Shown piece after piece: positions 34,150 to 43,312 of a DNA stretch of 64,000 nucleotides (positions within the stretch are counted from its first letter, which is position 1; each line of letters starts with the position of its first letter). The stretch comes from Siphonodentalium dalli (taxonomy: Eukaryota > Mollusca > Scaphopoda > Gadilida > Siphonodentaliidae): NCBI GenBank assembly GCA_032622095.1, contig CP136062.1:12927710-12991709 (forward strand), in the 5' to 3' direction. The translations under genes were made by a program, and so were the position numbers. The notes below the pieces were generated by a model that saw only the letters and a program-made list of their open reading frames with translations, was not told the DNA's origin and searched no databases.

Positions 34150-35408
34150 CATATTATTTATTCGTCGCACAATACTTGCCTTTAGTGATGTAAATCTGCC
34201 ATTTTCCTCAGTTTTACATTCGTTCTATCGAAGAATCCCTTACATGCATTTATTAGGTCAAGCAAACTAATTAGCATTCATGACAAGGAAAAAACGGAGT
34301 GCAGCTTAGAGCGAAATAATTCGTTGTTGTTTTAATATTTATACTAAGCTGACCTTGTTATAATGGTTTATAGATGATTTAGAGCGAAAACACATATCTA
34401 TTTACGAATTTTGTATCAATTGTGGTGAATTATGGACAATAAAAACGTTCTAAAATCACAGTGACGTCATTTAGGTCGGTTGACGTCCCTATTTACCTGC
34501 GCAATTTGCATATACGATTTCGTCATGAAAGTAGTACTAATTTAACAAAGCTACCTTGACCAAATCCAGCTATCAACGTAAGACACGTTACGTTCCACAC
34601 AAAATGTCAGACCAACTTGCATCCATACTCTATGGAACGCAACAAAATCAACATCCATTACTTATATTTCCACTCCACCGACAGATTAGAAGAGCATTAG
34701 GCGCCCGTTCCCAACGTTGTTCTCGTGTCGTGATGCAAGTTGCATCTACACTAAAATGGATGCAAGTTGGGGTCAGCGCGCGATGTCATGTGACGTAATT
34801 TCGACCAACCAACGTCCTGCATTCATGTTCCACAACGCGAATTCATGTTTGAGTGTAAATATAAGGCAGGCTTTAACCAGGCAACAGAGGTAGTGAGCAG
34901 TGGATATATTGTATTTATCCACCCCATTGTCTATATTGCCTACATAACTCCTGCCCAATACACGTTACGTTTATTACGCCAATGTAACTTTATTAGGTCA
35001 ACGTAGCTTTGTTTGGTTAGTACCACTTTCATGACGTCATTGTATATGCAAACTGCGCAGGTAACTACCAACTTACCTGCCAAAATGACGTCATTGTGAC
35101 TTTGAAACGTTTATACCGTCCATAATTCACAGCAATTGATACAAACATTCATAAACAGATATTTGTTTTCGCTCTAAACGATATATAAACCATTAGAACA
35201 ATGCCAGTCTAGAATAACTATAAACAAAACCAACAAACTATTTTACGCTAAGCTGCACTCCGGTTTCCCCCACGTCATGAATACTAATAAGTATGATTGA
35301 CCTCATAAATCAAAGGGCGTCATCGAAATAGCAAATGTAAAACTTAGGAAAATGACAGATATTCCCTACAAAAAGCAAGTAATGCGCGGTGGATAAATAA
35401 AATATGTT
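34150..35408. mobile_element. Long imperfect inverted repeat (fold-back element)
   Basis: Left arm about 34150-34592 and right arm about 34946-35408, with a spacer of about 350 bp. Matching pairs include CGGAGTGCAGCTTAG with its complement near 35262, GTATCAATTG, GTGAATTATGGAC, TTGCATATAC and ATGAAAGT-GTACTAA. The arms differ by roughly a fifth, so the structure is old. The spacer has no recognisable transposase. Three perfect TGACGTCA octamers lie at 34462, 35032 and 35086. Confidence 0.8.
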
Positions 35409-35618
35409 GCTAATGCTGTCACTTAAAATGTTTATGTCCGTTCGGGGAATTTGGCATCTATTGGACTCGGCAGATGCAAATAGTATTTATGAATTAATTT
35501 GTGTTACAAGTAACTATATATATAGTATTTAAGAATTAATTTGTCTTATAATTGACTTTGAATTGACGCCATTCTCGTGTAATGTGTCTGGGCATCCGAA
35601 TTTACACCGACATCTTGG

Positions 35619-35668
<50 letters not shown>

Positions 35669-35967
35669 CTTATAGTTTAAGATGAACAGACCTGTGTGCA
35701 CTGCTCCAGACCGAAGAGCACTCGGGGCCCGGACATTTGGCCATCATATATGAATTGAGCGTGCCTGTTCTATGATATTCATGAATATACGGTCCGTATA
35801 CATGAGTATTTATAACATGTGTATCGACCTATTTTTATCACATGAATCGGAACGGTGTGTAACGAGTAGTATAATTTCATGCATCAATCCGTTAGTTTAC
35901 GGTTCAGCATATTCCAATAGTAATCTTTCATGACTGGGGCTTCCTAAATGTATGCGAAAACCCTGCA
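35409..35967. other. Non-coding stretch with (TA)n
   Basis: Holds an approximately 46-bp TA dinucleotide run at 35622-35667 and a short direct repeat, AGTATTTATGAATTAATTTG / AGTATTTAAGAATTAATTTG. No gene is seen. Confidence 0.7.
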
Positions 35968-36034
35968 CCAATGCATTCTCTTATATATGCGAATCGCCAA
36001 TAGGGCGCCTCGCATATATAAGAGAATGATTTGG
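35968..36034. repeat. 67-bp palindromic element, copy 1
   Basis: CCAATGCATTCTCTTATATA and TGCGA pair with TCGCATATATAAGAGAATG and a worn TTGG end. Copies of the same length and sequence type are at 63241-63307 and, shortened, at 63454-63503. It lies about 136 bp beyond the stop codon of the amine oxidase-like gene and may be in its 3' UTR. A weaker related sequence is at 36070-36104. Confidence 0.85.
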
Positions 36035-36123
36035 CCTTACAATATTAACCTCGATCTTGTAAGCCAGGGAATTTTCTTATATGGGATACTCGCATATATA
36101 AGATTATTCACTAGTATGTGGCA

Positions 36124-36129
36124 TTTAAT
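36124..36129 (-). promoter_or_regulatory. Possible polyadenylation signal ATTAAA
   Basis: ATTAAA on the - strand, about 41 bases past the stop of the amine oxidase-like gene. It is a common variant signal, but the motif is short and chance occurrence is likely in this AT-rich DNA. Confidence 0.3.
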
Positions 36130-36169
36130 GCTGCACCAGCGCAGCTCCCGTCATGAAAGGGTTAATCTA

Positions 36170-38527
36170 TCAATCTCCGTCACTATTCGCTCTATTGAAA
36201 TCCTTATATCCTGTATATTTCTGAGCACAGTATGTTCCGCTAGTCGTTCCAGAGTTATCGAACTTGACGTCGCCATTTTCCGTGAGAATTCTGACGATAT
36301 CACCTGATGACGTACAAGGGGATTCCCTGTAAAAGTTGAATGGCTTTATGGTGATGGCACACTGGCTCCCTGTTGTCGTTTCGGAAGGCACGTCTTCCAT
36401 ATGCGGAATGTGATGCTGGGCCATGGCGAACCATAACACCAGGTCAGTGTCTACCAAGCTGACGTCATCAGCCAGAAACGATTCGAAATCTACAACCGGA
36501 TCAAACGGATCAAAAGCCGAATAAATCGACGTGCTACTCTGTTCGAAATCTTTCTCTCTTGTCACAGCCAGAGGGAACTTGGCCCACGCTGCGGAACGAA
36601 GGCTTTCTGCTTCGTGAAGAAGAAAACCGGAAGGGCAGCCATTTTCCACAGATAATGCCTTCTTAGTCCCGAAACGGTGTTTATCTTTAGTCTTATAAAT
36701 AACATATTTGGTTGTGTCCGGAATGTAACGATCGTGTATGAGGTGTTTCTCTGATGTTTTCATCACGTGACGCTGCACGAATTGAGTCACGTTGTAACCT
36801 TTGAACCACGGGTTAGCTTCGGATTTAGGGTGAAGTTCGATCAAAGAAAAACGATTTTCCGTCTCGTCTACGTCGAGGTCAACTTTGAAATGAAACATAT
36901 GCTCGTGGAATCCTCCCACGACGTTTTCATGAATCACGTTCCCATAGTTCGTTTCGTATCCAGAATTTAAAGTTGCCCGGATGTAACCAGTCGTCGATAT
37001 TTGTATATTCAGAACACCATTAGCGTGGAAAATATAGTCGAGAATATAGTCAAAGCTATTGAGTGTAATGATTGCACGGACTACGAGCGTATAATCGACT
37101 AAACCACCATATGAGTGGAACTCCCCGTTAAAATCACGAGCATAATGCCTTCTTAGTGGAATGTTGTTGGTGTTTTCAAATATACAAATAGAATTTGGTA
37201 TTTTGATCGGCGACCCAGTGTTAACGAAGTGGTACGAGTCTACGAAAGAAGCCGTATCAGGACAGTCAACCCCACGAACTAGTTCAGTCGACGACGCACC
37301 CATCATAAGAGGGGTGCCGTATATAGTGGATGCCATAAAGGGTGGTCTGTGACTTGATCGGAACAAAACAATATCCTGAAGACTTATTTCGTAAGCTATT
37401 CTTGCCGCTTGGAATCTTACATCATACAATTGTAATCCACTAGATGTCTTCATTCGGTAATTGAAATCCCATTGTTTGTATCGAACGTGCCGTCCGTCCA
37501 GAATATACCGGTGCCCCGCCGGCTCCGTTAGCCTGGGAGCTTCTTGCTCGGTCGTCCATCGCGCCCACTCCCTCCTACGATAACTCGAGTATAAATCTTC
37601 GTCTGCCGGAATTTCATGACGTAACATCCGGAGTGCTTTATGGTTATACGACTCCATTAAGCCGTTGGCGTCGTAGAATATATGGTCACCATACACTAGT
37701 CGATGTACATGCCAGTCGGTCACGTGATTTGACGAGTGATCCACGAGAACCTGAAGGCCAAGGTCATGAAGGTCATGACCTTCAATTGTTTTGGTCAGCG
37801 TGTACCACGTCCTCCGCTCCCCGCTGTCCAACGTTCCGGGTCCTAAACGAACAAACGCCAGGCATACTATTTTGCCATCACAGCCGCCGAATGGAATGCC
37901 ATAACTCTCCACTAAAATCGATCGAAGTGTCAATGCCGTATCAGACAACAACACTTCTATGTGTTTATTTTCTAATGCGTCGGGTGGTCTATCCGTATAC
38001 GGTACGGGCCGTTTTCTGTATGCTGGACTGTATATCTTCTTTTTCTCGTCCGGCCTTGGTAGCGGGAATACGATATACTCGTCCACACGAGGTGGTTCAT
38101 TGTCGCCCCTGACAACAACCACGTGAGCTGTCCTAATTGGGGGTTTATGTCCCCAGTCAAGATATTGAGTCACGCTAGATTTCACGGCATTGTGTAAGTC
38201 TATGAGCAATATGTAACTACTATTTATAGTGGCAGTGTCGTATGGAACTAGTTCAAGATCAGATTGAGCAAGCATAAAATCACGAACAGCCACCATCTCT
38301 TGTGGCGTGATGTCATCCAAAATACCCGGATGACGGAAATTCCTCGGTATAGTAGCATCCGGATCTTTAACACAAAATGGCGGCTCTAACTTGATGACGA
38401 CGAGGAGGACGAGGAAAGTGATGGCTAACAGTGTCGATATAATGGCGAACACGTGCAGCGCGATCCATCGGCGGGTGTCCACCCTGATTCGCCGATGATC
38501 ACCATTCTCTGGTAAAAACTCAGGTTC
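36170..38527 (-). CDS. Copper amine oxidase-like membrane protein lacking catalytic residues, terminal exon
   Basis: Last exon of a type II membrane protein of the copper amine oxidase family (vertebrate AOC type). There is no ATG; the frame is open from GTG at 38482 back to an acceptor (TTTCTGTTTTCAG) at 38528-38540, adding 15 codons (EPEFLPENGDHRRIR), so the start lies in an unseen exon. Counting from the GTG as residue 1: a membrane segment at about 7-30; N-terminal arms; the large catalytic domain from about 330. Copper ligands His526, His528 (FHEHMFHF) and His694 (HIPHMED) are kept, as are Cys407 and Cys433. But residue 477, where the topaquinone-forming Tyr of N-Y-D-Y should be, is Phe (LNSFDY), and residue 389, where the catalytic Asp should be, is Gly (YGTPL). 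Spacings (88 and 49 residues) equal those in active enzymes. It therefore should bind copper but not oxidise amines. The frame has no stops, so it appears under selection. Confidence 0.93.
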   Translation of the reverse strand, partial: EPEFLPENGDHRRIRVDTRRWIALHVFAIISTLLAITFLVLLVVIKLEPPFCVKDPDATIPRNFRHPGILDDITPQEMVAVRDFMLAQSDLELVPYDTATINSSYILLIDLHNAVKSSVTQYLDWGHKPPIRTAHVVVVRGDNEPPRVDEYIVFPLPRPDEKKKIYSPAYRKRPVPYTDRPPDALENKHIEVLLSDTALTLRSILVESYGIPFGGCDGKIVCLAFVRLGPGTLDSGERRTWYTLTKTIEGHDLHDLGLQVLVDHSSNHVTDWHVHRLVYGDHIFYDANGLMESYNHKALRMLRHEIPADEDLYSSYRRREWARWTTEQEAPRLTEPAGHRYILDGRHVRYKQWDFNYRMKTSSGLQLYDVRFQAARIAYEISLQDIVLFRSSHRPPFMASTIYGTPLMMGASSTELVRGVDCPDTASFVDSYHFVNTGSPIKIPNSICIFENTNNIPLRRHYARDFNGEFHSYGGLVDYTLVVRAIITLNSFDYILDYIFHANGVLNIQISTTGYIRATLNSGYETNYGNVIHENVVGGFHEHMFHFKVDLDVDETENRFSLIELHPKSEANPWFKGYNVTQFVQRHVMKTSEKHLIHDRYIPDTTKYVIYKTKDKHRFGTKKALSVENGCPSGFLLHEAESLRSAAWAKFPLAVTREKDFEQSSTSIYSAFDPFDPVVDFESFLADDVSLVDTDLVLWFAMAQHHIPHMEDVPSETTTGSQCAITIKPFNFYRESPCTSSGDIVRILTENGDVKFDNSGTTSGTYCAQKYTGYKDFNRANSDGD

Positions 38528-38540
38528 CTGAAAACAGAAA

Positions 38541-38714
38541 TCGAACGATATTAGATTTGACCGTCAACAATACACGGACATATACCAACTTCGTTCGGGA
38601 CGTTTAACTAGAGGTGTTACAGGAGACGGCAGTATACAGTACAATTTCTGGACGACAGTTGAGAACTGGGTGTTTACTTATATGAACAACACAACTGAGA
38701 TGGCAGTATATAGA
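38541..38714. other. Intron of the amine oxidase-like gene, repeat unit 1
   Basis: Upstream intron sequence. A roughly 85-bp motif with ACGACAGTTGAGAACTGGGT and TATATGAACAAC begins near 38640 and recurs at about 39044 and 39128. The first copy is interrupted by the hairpin elements at 38715-39028. No first exon was identified by eye. Confidence 0.6.
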
Positions 38715-38870
38715 GGATATCCACACTTGTTCAATGGATATGGGTTATATCTCATGAGTGATGACAAAACATTGAATTTCCACGAGTGGCTTTAGCCACG
38801 AGTTGAAATTCAAATGTTTTGTCATCACGAATGAGACTTAAACCATATCCACTGAAAATGTGTGGATATT
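38715..38870. mobile_element. Hairpin (MITE-like) element
   Basis: Arms fold from GATATCCACACTTG and ATGACAAAACATTGAATTTC to GAAATTCAAATGTTTTGTCA and ATGTGTGGATAT, with a tight centre, GTGGCTTTAGCCAC. About 155 bp and almost fully self-complementary. No coding capacity. Confidence 0.88.
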
Positions 38871-38872
38871 CT

Positions 38873-39028
38873 GTTTATTATATACTTTAGTTACTTGCCT
38901 ATGGCCCCCAATGAATGCCAATACATCATAAATTTCACCAGTGGGATATCACTTATATCTCACTAGTGGGATATCACTTATATCTCACTGCTAAAACCTT
39001 ATAATTCATGGGCAAGTATATAATAAAC
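38873..39028. mobile_element. MITE-like element with perfect 15-bp terminal inverted repeats
   Basis: Starts GTTTATTATATACTT and ends AAGTATATAATAAAC, exact reverse complements. Inside, ATATCACTTATATCTCACTA is repeated. It abuts the hairpin element at 38715-38870. Confidence 0.8.
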
Positions 39029-39205
39029 ACTACTATTTCCGGACGACAGTTGAGAACTGGGTATATATTTATACGAACGACAAGTGACATATCACCACTG
39101 AGACGCAGTATAGAGTACCATTTCTGAACGACAGTTGAGAACTGGGTATATATTTATATGAACAACAAGTGACATGTCACCACCGAAATGTCAGTATACA
39201 GGATC
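39029..39205. repeat. Two direct copies of the roughly 85-bp intron motif
   Basis: Copies at about 39044 and 39128 with CGACAGTTGAGAACTGGGTA, ATATTTATA and AAGTGACATRTCACCAC. Together with the copy at 38640 they form a short array interrupted by the two hairpin elements. Confidence 0.75.
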
Positions 39206-40469
39206 ATGAGTGATACATACCGCAGCGCATGGATAAGATTCCTTCTAATATTTATAAGATATCACATTTATAGATCAAAGATGAATAACTCCATGCCGAA
39301 CCTCATTGGTCTGAAAAAAGAATTAAACTATAACTTCCAAGCAGTACGTGTGCGAGCCTGCAACCAATGTTTATACAATAACTTCAGATACCACTATAAA
39401 CAGACAAGACAAGACAGCGAATGACTGGATCGCTTACCAGATTTAAATACGGAGAAAACTGGGAGGGACTCTGATGACTACATTAGTCAGTACTTGCCAA
39501 ATCACTTTAAAACAACTAGTTCTAAACAGGTACTGATGTAGAGGGTCTTCGTTGAATGGTGGGAGGGGATATGGGGATGTCCATATTGAAATTTATAATT
39601 GTACACCCCGCCACTCCCCTCTCACAATAGATCATTGCACCTTACCTCCCAACTGCACCAAACTAAATTACAACTGGTACCTCTAGATTTTCAACTGTTG
39701 GAAATCTATCAAAACCTCACTGATAATACCGGTATATATCACAATTATTGAATTTAATATAGGAATCTATATACAATTATCAAACATGAATTCATAGCAC
39801 CGATATGGTGGGTACGGGAGTGTTAAATCTCTTATCTCTGCCCCATATGTAACAAAATGTAAATCACAATCTATGAGATCCATTGATCTAGTATTTCCAA
39901 AGGGTATATTAAAGAAGATGAAGTGACTTCATTATCCTTAAAATCAGTTACAAAATTTAGGGAATGGTTATCAACATGACACATCATTATCACAGATGAA
40001 AATGAGTTAATAGCATATATAAACATAATAATGTAACACCGTCTGTACAACCGTATAGAACACAGCACATAGGACTTAATCTAATTTAAATTGAAATGAA
40101 TGACATATTTAAACATTATCCAGCCATCTTTGTTATATGTTTATCAAAAATTGTCAGATAAAATAAAGATACCATTTCATACACAAGAGTCATTTGAGAT
40201 AATGTCCGGCAGACAAGCTTTATATTGTTGTCAGTGAAGGAGATGATTTCTCAAATAATATTGTGGCACTAGGAATGTGAAAGAACAACATTTGTAACAC
40301 GGGCACATGCACTTACTTGACCATTCAGTTGTCAAGAATAATGATCTGTCTGTTCATGATTTTTCTCCCAGGCCCCTGGATCGATTTCAAATAAATTTGG
40401 TGGGTGAGTCGATATCGGAATTACACTGGCAGATGCTACAAAATGGTTAGTTTTTCAAAAAAAGGTATG
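39206..40469. other. No gene seen
   Basis: AT-rich sequence without recognisable exons or repeat structure. It may include the missing first exon of the amine oxidase-like gene, whose short coding part I could not identify. Confidence 0.55.
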
Positions 40470-40867
40470 TCCCTGGCTCCGCCCACTTTTGACCCAGTGA
40501 CCTCATTTGAAAAAATCTGAACCATAGTCACACAAGGACCCTTCATACCCAATATGAATCCATTCGGCCTGATGATACTTGAAAAGATGTCGTGTTAAGA
40601 ATTACTATTAAGGAAAAGAGTTATGACCCTGGTTTCGCAACCATTTGACCCAGTGACTTCATTTGAACAAATCTGAATGTGAGTTACCTAGGAAACATCC
40701 ACACCAAATACAAACCCATTTGGTCTTATGGTTCCGGAAAAGAAGATGTTTAAAGATGTTTTGACGGACAGATGGACGGCTAGACGGACGGACAGACGTA
40801 TGGACGACGGACGAGGAGTGATGACTATAGCTCCACCGGAGACTTCGTCTCAGGTGAGCTAAAACCA
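40470..40867 (-). repeat. Interspersed repeat, copy 3 (reverse orientation)
   Basis: Reverse-complemented, this matches 1876-2140 block by block: AGCTCACCTGAGACGAAGTC, CCGGTGGAGCT, the CGTCCGTC run, CTCACATTCAGATTTGTTCA and CACTGGGTCAAA. It is the longest of the three copies, with the CTCACATTCAG/GTGACTATGGTTCAG body present twice. Confidence 0.78.
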
Positions 40868-41396
40868 GTCAGAAATGGTAACACACTCAATATCATATTA
40901 TTGGGCATTTATAAAATATATTGTTGAAACTGTAATGTAGTGGTTGTGAAAAATGTGTATCTATATGTATCGGCTATGTTGTTTTAGAATATGTCACAGT
41001 TTAGTGTGTATGTGTGTATAGGGTGCACTTGGCGAGAAAGCATGTGAAAACATTTTAAACTCGGACGTGCCAAACTAAAGTTATGATAATTTTGAAATTT
41101 ACACACCATACCACCATAACATGATATGTGTTCACAAAGGGCGCATACGTTCCAATTTGCTGAAAGGTTTATCGCCAAACACGCAGTGGCCATTGCATTG
41201 ATAGACCAATAAACATACAGCCATTACCAAAAAAGTAACGAACGCCTTGACGATTGACACGGTATTATGTTGACGGACTGCCAAATACACTAAATTGTTA
41301 TTTTCTTGGTTCTCTTATATGACATTTTAATTGTTTTCGGCTGGCTTTTATCTTTCTTTGCTATTTGTTCTAATTGAAATAGAGGTCTGATAGTAT
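40868..41396. other. No gene seen
   Basis: AT-rich sequence with no recognisable coding motif or repeat. Confidence 0.6.
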
Positions 41397-41697
41397 GCAG
41401 AATGAGGTCCCCAGAGGGTGAATTTAGCGATGCTACCCCGCATAGCGTGCTAGCATCACCAAATTCACCCTCTGGGAACCTCATTCTGCTGAGATGTAAG
41501 CAGGATGAGGTCCCCAGAGGGTGAAGTTAGTAATGCTAGCCCGCTATGCGGGGTAGCATCACTAAATTCACCCTCTGGGGACCCCATTCTGCAAATGACA
41601 GACACACTATTTCAAGGCTTGGTGATATTAGCCTGTTATACGGGGTAGAATCACAAAATTCACCCTCTGGAGACCCCATTCTGTATATGTCCGGGTT
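41397..41697. repeat. Three hairpin repeats with a shared 25-bp end
   Basis: Hairpin 1 (41397-41490) and hairpin 2 (41505-41594) each run from CAGAATGAGGTCCCCAGAGG (CAGGATGAGG in the second) through GGTGAA to the mirror TTCACCCTCTGGGGACC and CATTCTG. Their centres, around GATGCTACCCCGC, are also self-complementary. A third right half at about 41634-41685 ends CTCTGGAGACCCCATTCTG. They look like serial copies of one fold-back element. Confidence 0.85.
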
Positions 41698-41810
41698 AGT
41701 ATGCAGGATAATAACCAGGCCAAAATAGTAGATTTTCTTTACATGGTTCAAGTACGCAAATACCAAAAACGTTTTTAATCATGTAGTTCACTACCTCCTA
41801 CGACAGGGCC

Positions 41811-43044
41811 AGATAAATTATTGCCAATAAAACAGAGGGCGTAATGACGAACTGTCATGATTACTTTCAGATGGCGCGCGACTTCCTAGATTTGAGCGAG
41901 ACAGTATGTGTCAGTGTCCTGGCGCATGCCGACTCGATGGTTGCAGCATGCCCGCTGTGGACGGTACAGGTTTGAGCGGGGCAGTATGTGCCAGTGCGCT
42001 GACGCCTGCCGACTCGATGGTTGGGAGTGCACGCTGTGGACGGCTATGATATGAGCGGGACTATCAGCGCTGTGGACGATGCAGGTTTGAGCGGGACAGT
42101 AAGTGTCAGTAAACTGGCGCCTGCCGAAACGATAGTTGCAGCATGCACGCTGTGGACGGTGTAGGTTTGAGCGGGACAGTATATGTCAGTGAACTGGCGC
42201 ATGCCGACTTGATTGTTGGGGCGTGCACGATGTGGATGGTATAGGTTTGAGCTGGACATGCTGACTCGATGATTGCACTAGATTTGAGCGGGACTCAGTG
42301 TTAGTTGTCAGATAAATGCTTGCCAATACACATCATATGAGGGCGCAATGACATAATGTCATGATTATTTTCAGATGGCGCGCGTCTGTCTAGATTTAAC
42401 CAGGACAGTAAGCGTCAGTGTGCTGGCGCATGCCGACTCGACGGTTGCACTCTATTTTAGCGGGGCAGTCTGTGCCAGTGCGCTGGCGTCTGCCAACTCG
42501 ATGGTTGGGGTGTACACGCTGTTGACGGTGATGATATGAGCGGGATTATCTGTGCCAGTGGGCTGGCGCGTGCCGACTCGACGATTGCACTAGATATATT
42601 CACAATGGTAGTGTTACCCCCTGTCTACCACGGTAGTTTTAGCTTGGAATAACTTGGTATATTTTATGTCACCGGACATGCTTTATAAAAGCCCTGAATA
42701 TTGACGGTGTAGGTTTGAGCGGGATGGTAAGTGCCAGTGTGATGGCGCATGTCGACTCGATGGTTGAAGCGTGCACGCTGTGGACGGTGTAAGTTTGAGC
42801 GGGACAGTATGTTTCAGTGTACTGCGGCCCCTGTCGAATCAATGGTTGGAGCGTGCACGCTGTGGTATGAGCGGGACTATCAGTGACAGTGTGCTGGCGC
42901 ATGCCGACTCGACAGTTGCACTAGATATATCCACAATGGTAGTGTTAAACCTGTCTACCACGGTAGTTTTAGCTTGGAATAACTTGTTTTATTTTATGTC
43001 GCGAGACACATGCTTTATAAAAGCCCTGAATATTGAGATTCAAC
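41811..43044. repeat. GC-rich tandem and higher-order array, about 75-bp unit
   Basis: Units share TTTGAGCGGGACAGTATGTG, CAGTGNNCTGGCGCATGCCG, ACTCGATGGTTG and GTGCACGCTGTGGACGG. Larger blocks are repeated too: CATGATTAYTTTCAGATGGC at 41857 and 42359, and the stretch around ATGGTAGTGTTA, GTCTACCACGGTAGTTTTAG and GCTTTATAAAAGCCCTGAAT at 42604-42708 and 42944-43035. Confidence 0.85.
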
Positions 43045-43045
43045 A

Positions 43046-43312
43046 ATGGTGGCCATGAATGACACATGCGATTACCTAAGGTGTAACAAACTTCCCGAAT
43101 TATGTACAACAGTATACCTACTTCGAGTTGACGTTGTTGCGAAGAGCGATAACGTTGACGAGCTGTATCGGGCGTTGCCCCTTATTGCTCAGATAATTGA
43201 TGGTTTTCGTCCGACACTTAGTGAACATTCAGACGACCACGATTCAGTCGTAAGTGAAGGAATCGAACCTGACAAAATCGTTGATAGTTTGTTCGCACGT
43301 CGTCATATATGA
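43046..43312 (+). CDS. Small hypothetical ORF, possible first exon
   Basis: ATG in a fair context (CAACAATGG) opens an 88-codon frame, MVAMNDTCDYLRC...SLFARRHI. It matches no family I recognise. In its favour: it lies outside the satellites, composition is protein-like with acidic stretches, a TATAAAAG box is at 43016-43023, and a consensus donor GTAAGT at 43250 follows the in-frame codons GATTCAGTC, so it could be a first exon ending there. Against it: the TATA box is only 23 bases upstream of the ATG and belongs to a repeated block of the array, so transcription would start at or after the ATG. It may be chance. Confidence 0.3.
   Translation: MVAMNDTCDYLRCNKLPELCTTVYLLRVDVVAKSDNVDELYRALPLIAQIIDGFRPTLSEHSDDHDSVVSEGIEPDKIVDSLFARRHI

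Noticed and set aside
34556-34798. An 80-codon + strand open frame.
   Set aside because: It spans the arm and spacer of the fold-back element and has no recognisable domain.
37046-37054. Whether Tyr479 (in SFDY) could be the cofactor tyrosine of the amine oxidase-like protein.
   Set aside because: It aligns with the second conserved Tyr of N-Y-D-Y, two residues after the cofactor position. The spacing to the first copper His (49 from residue 477) fits only residue 477, which is Phe.
41546-41766. Short open frames on both strands.
   Set aside because: They arise from the self-complementary hairpin repeats, which leave both strands open.
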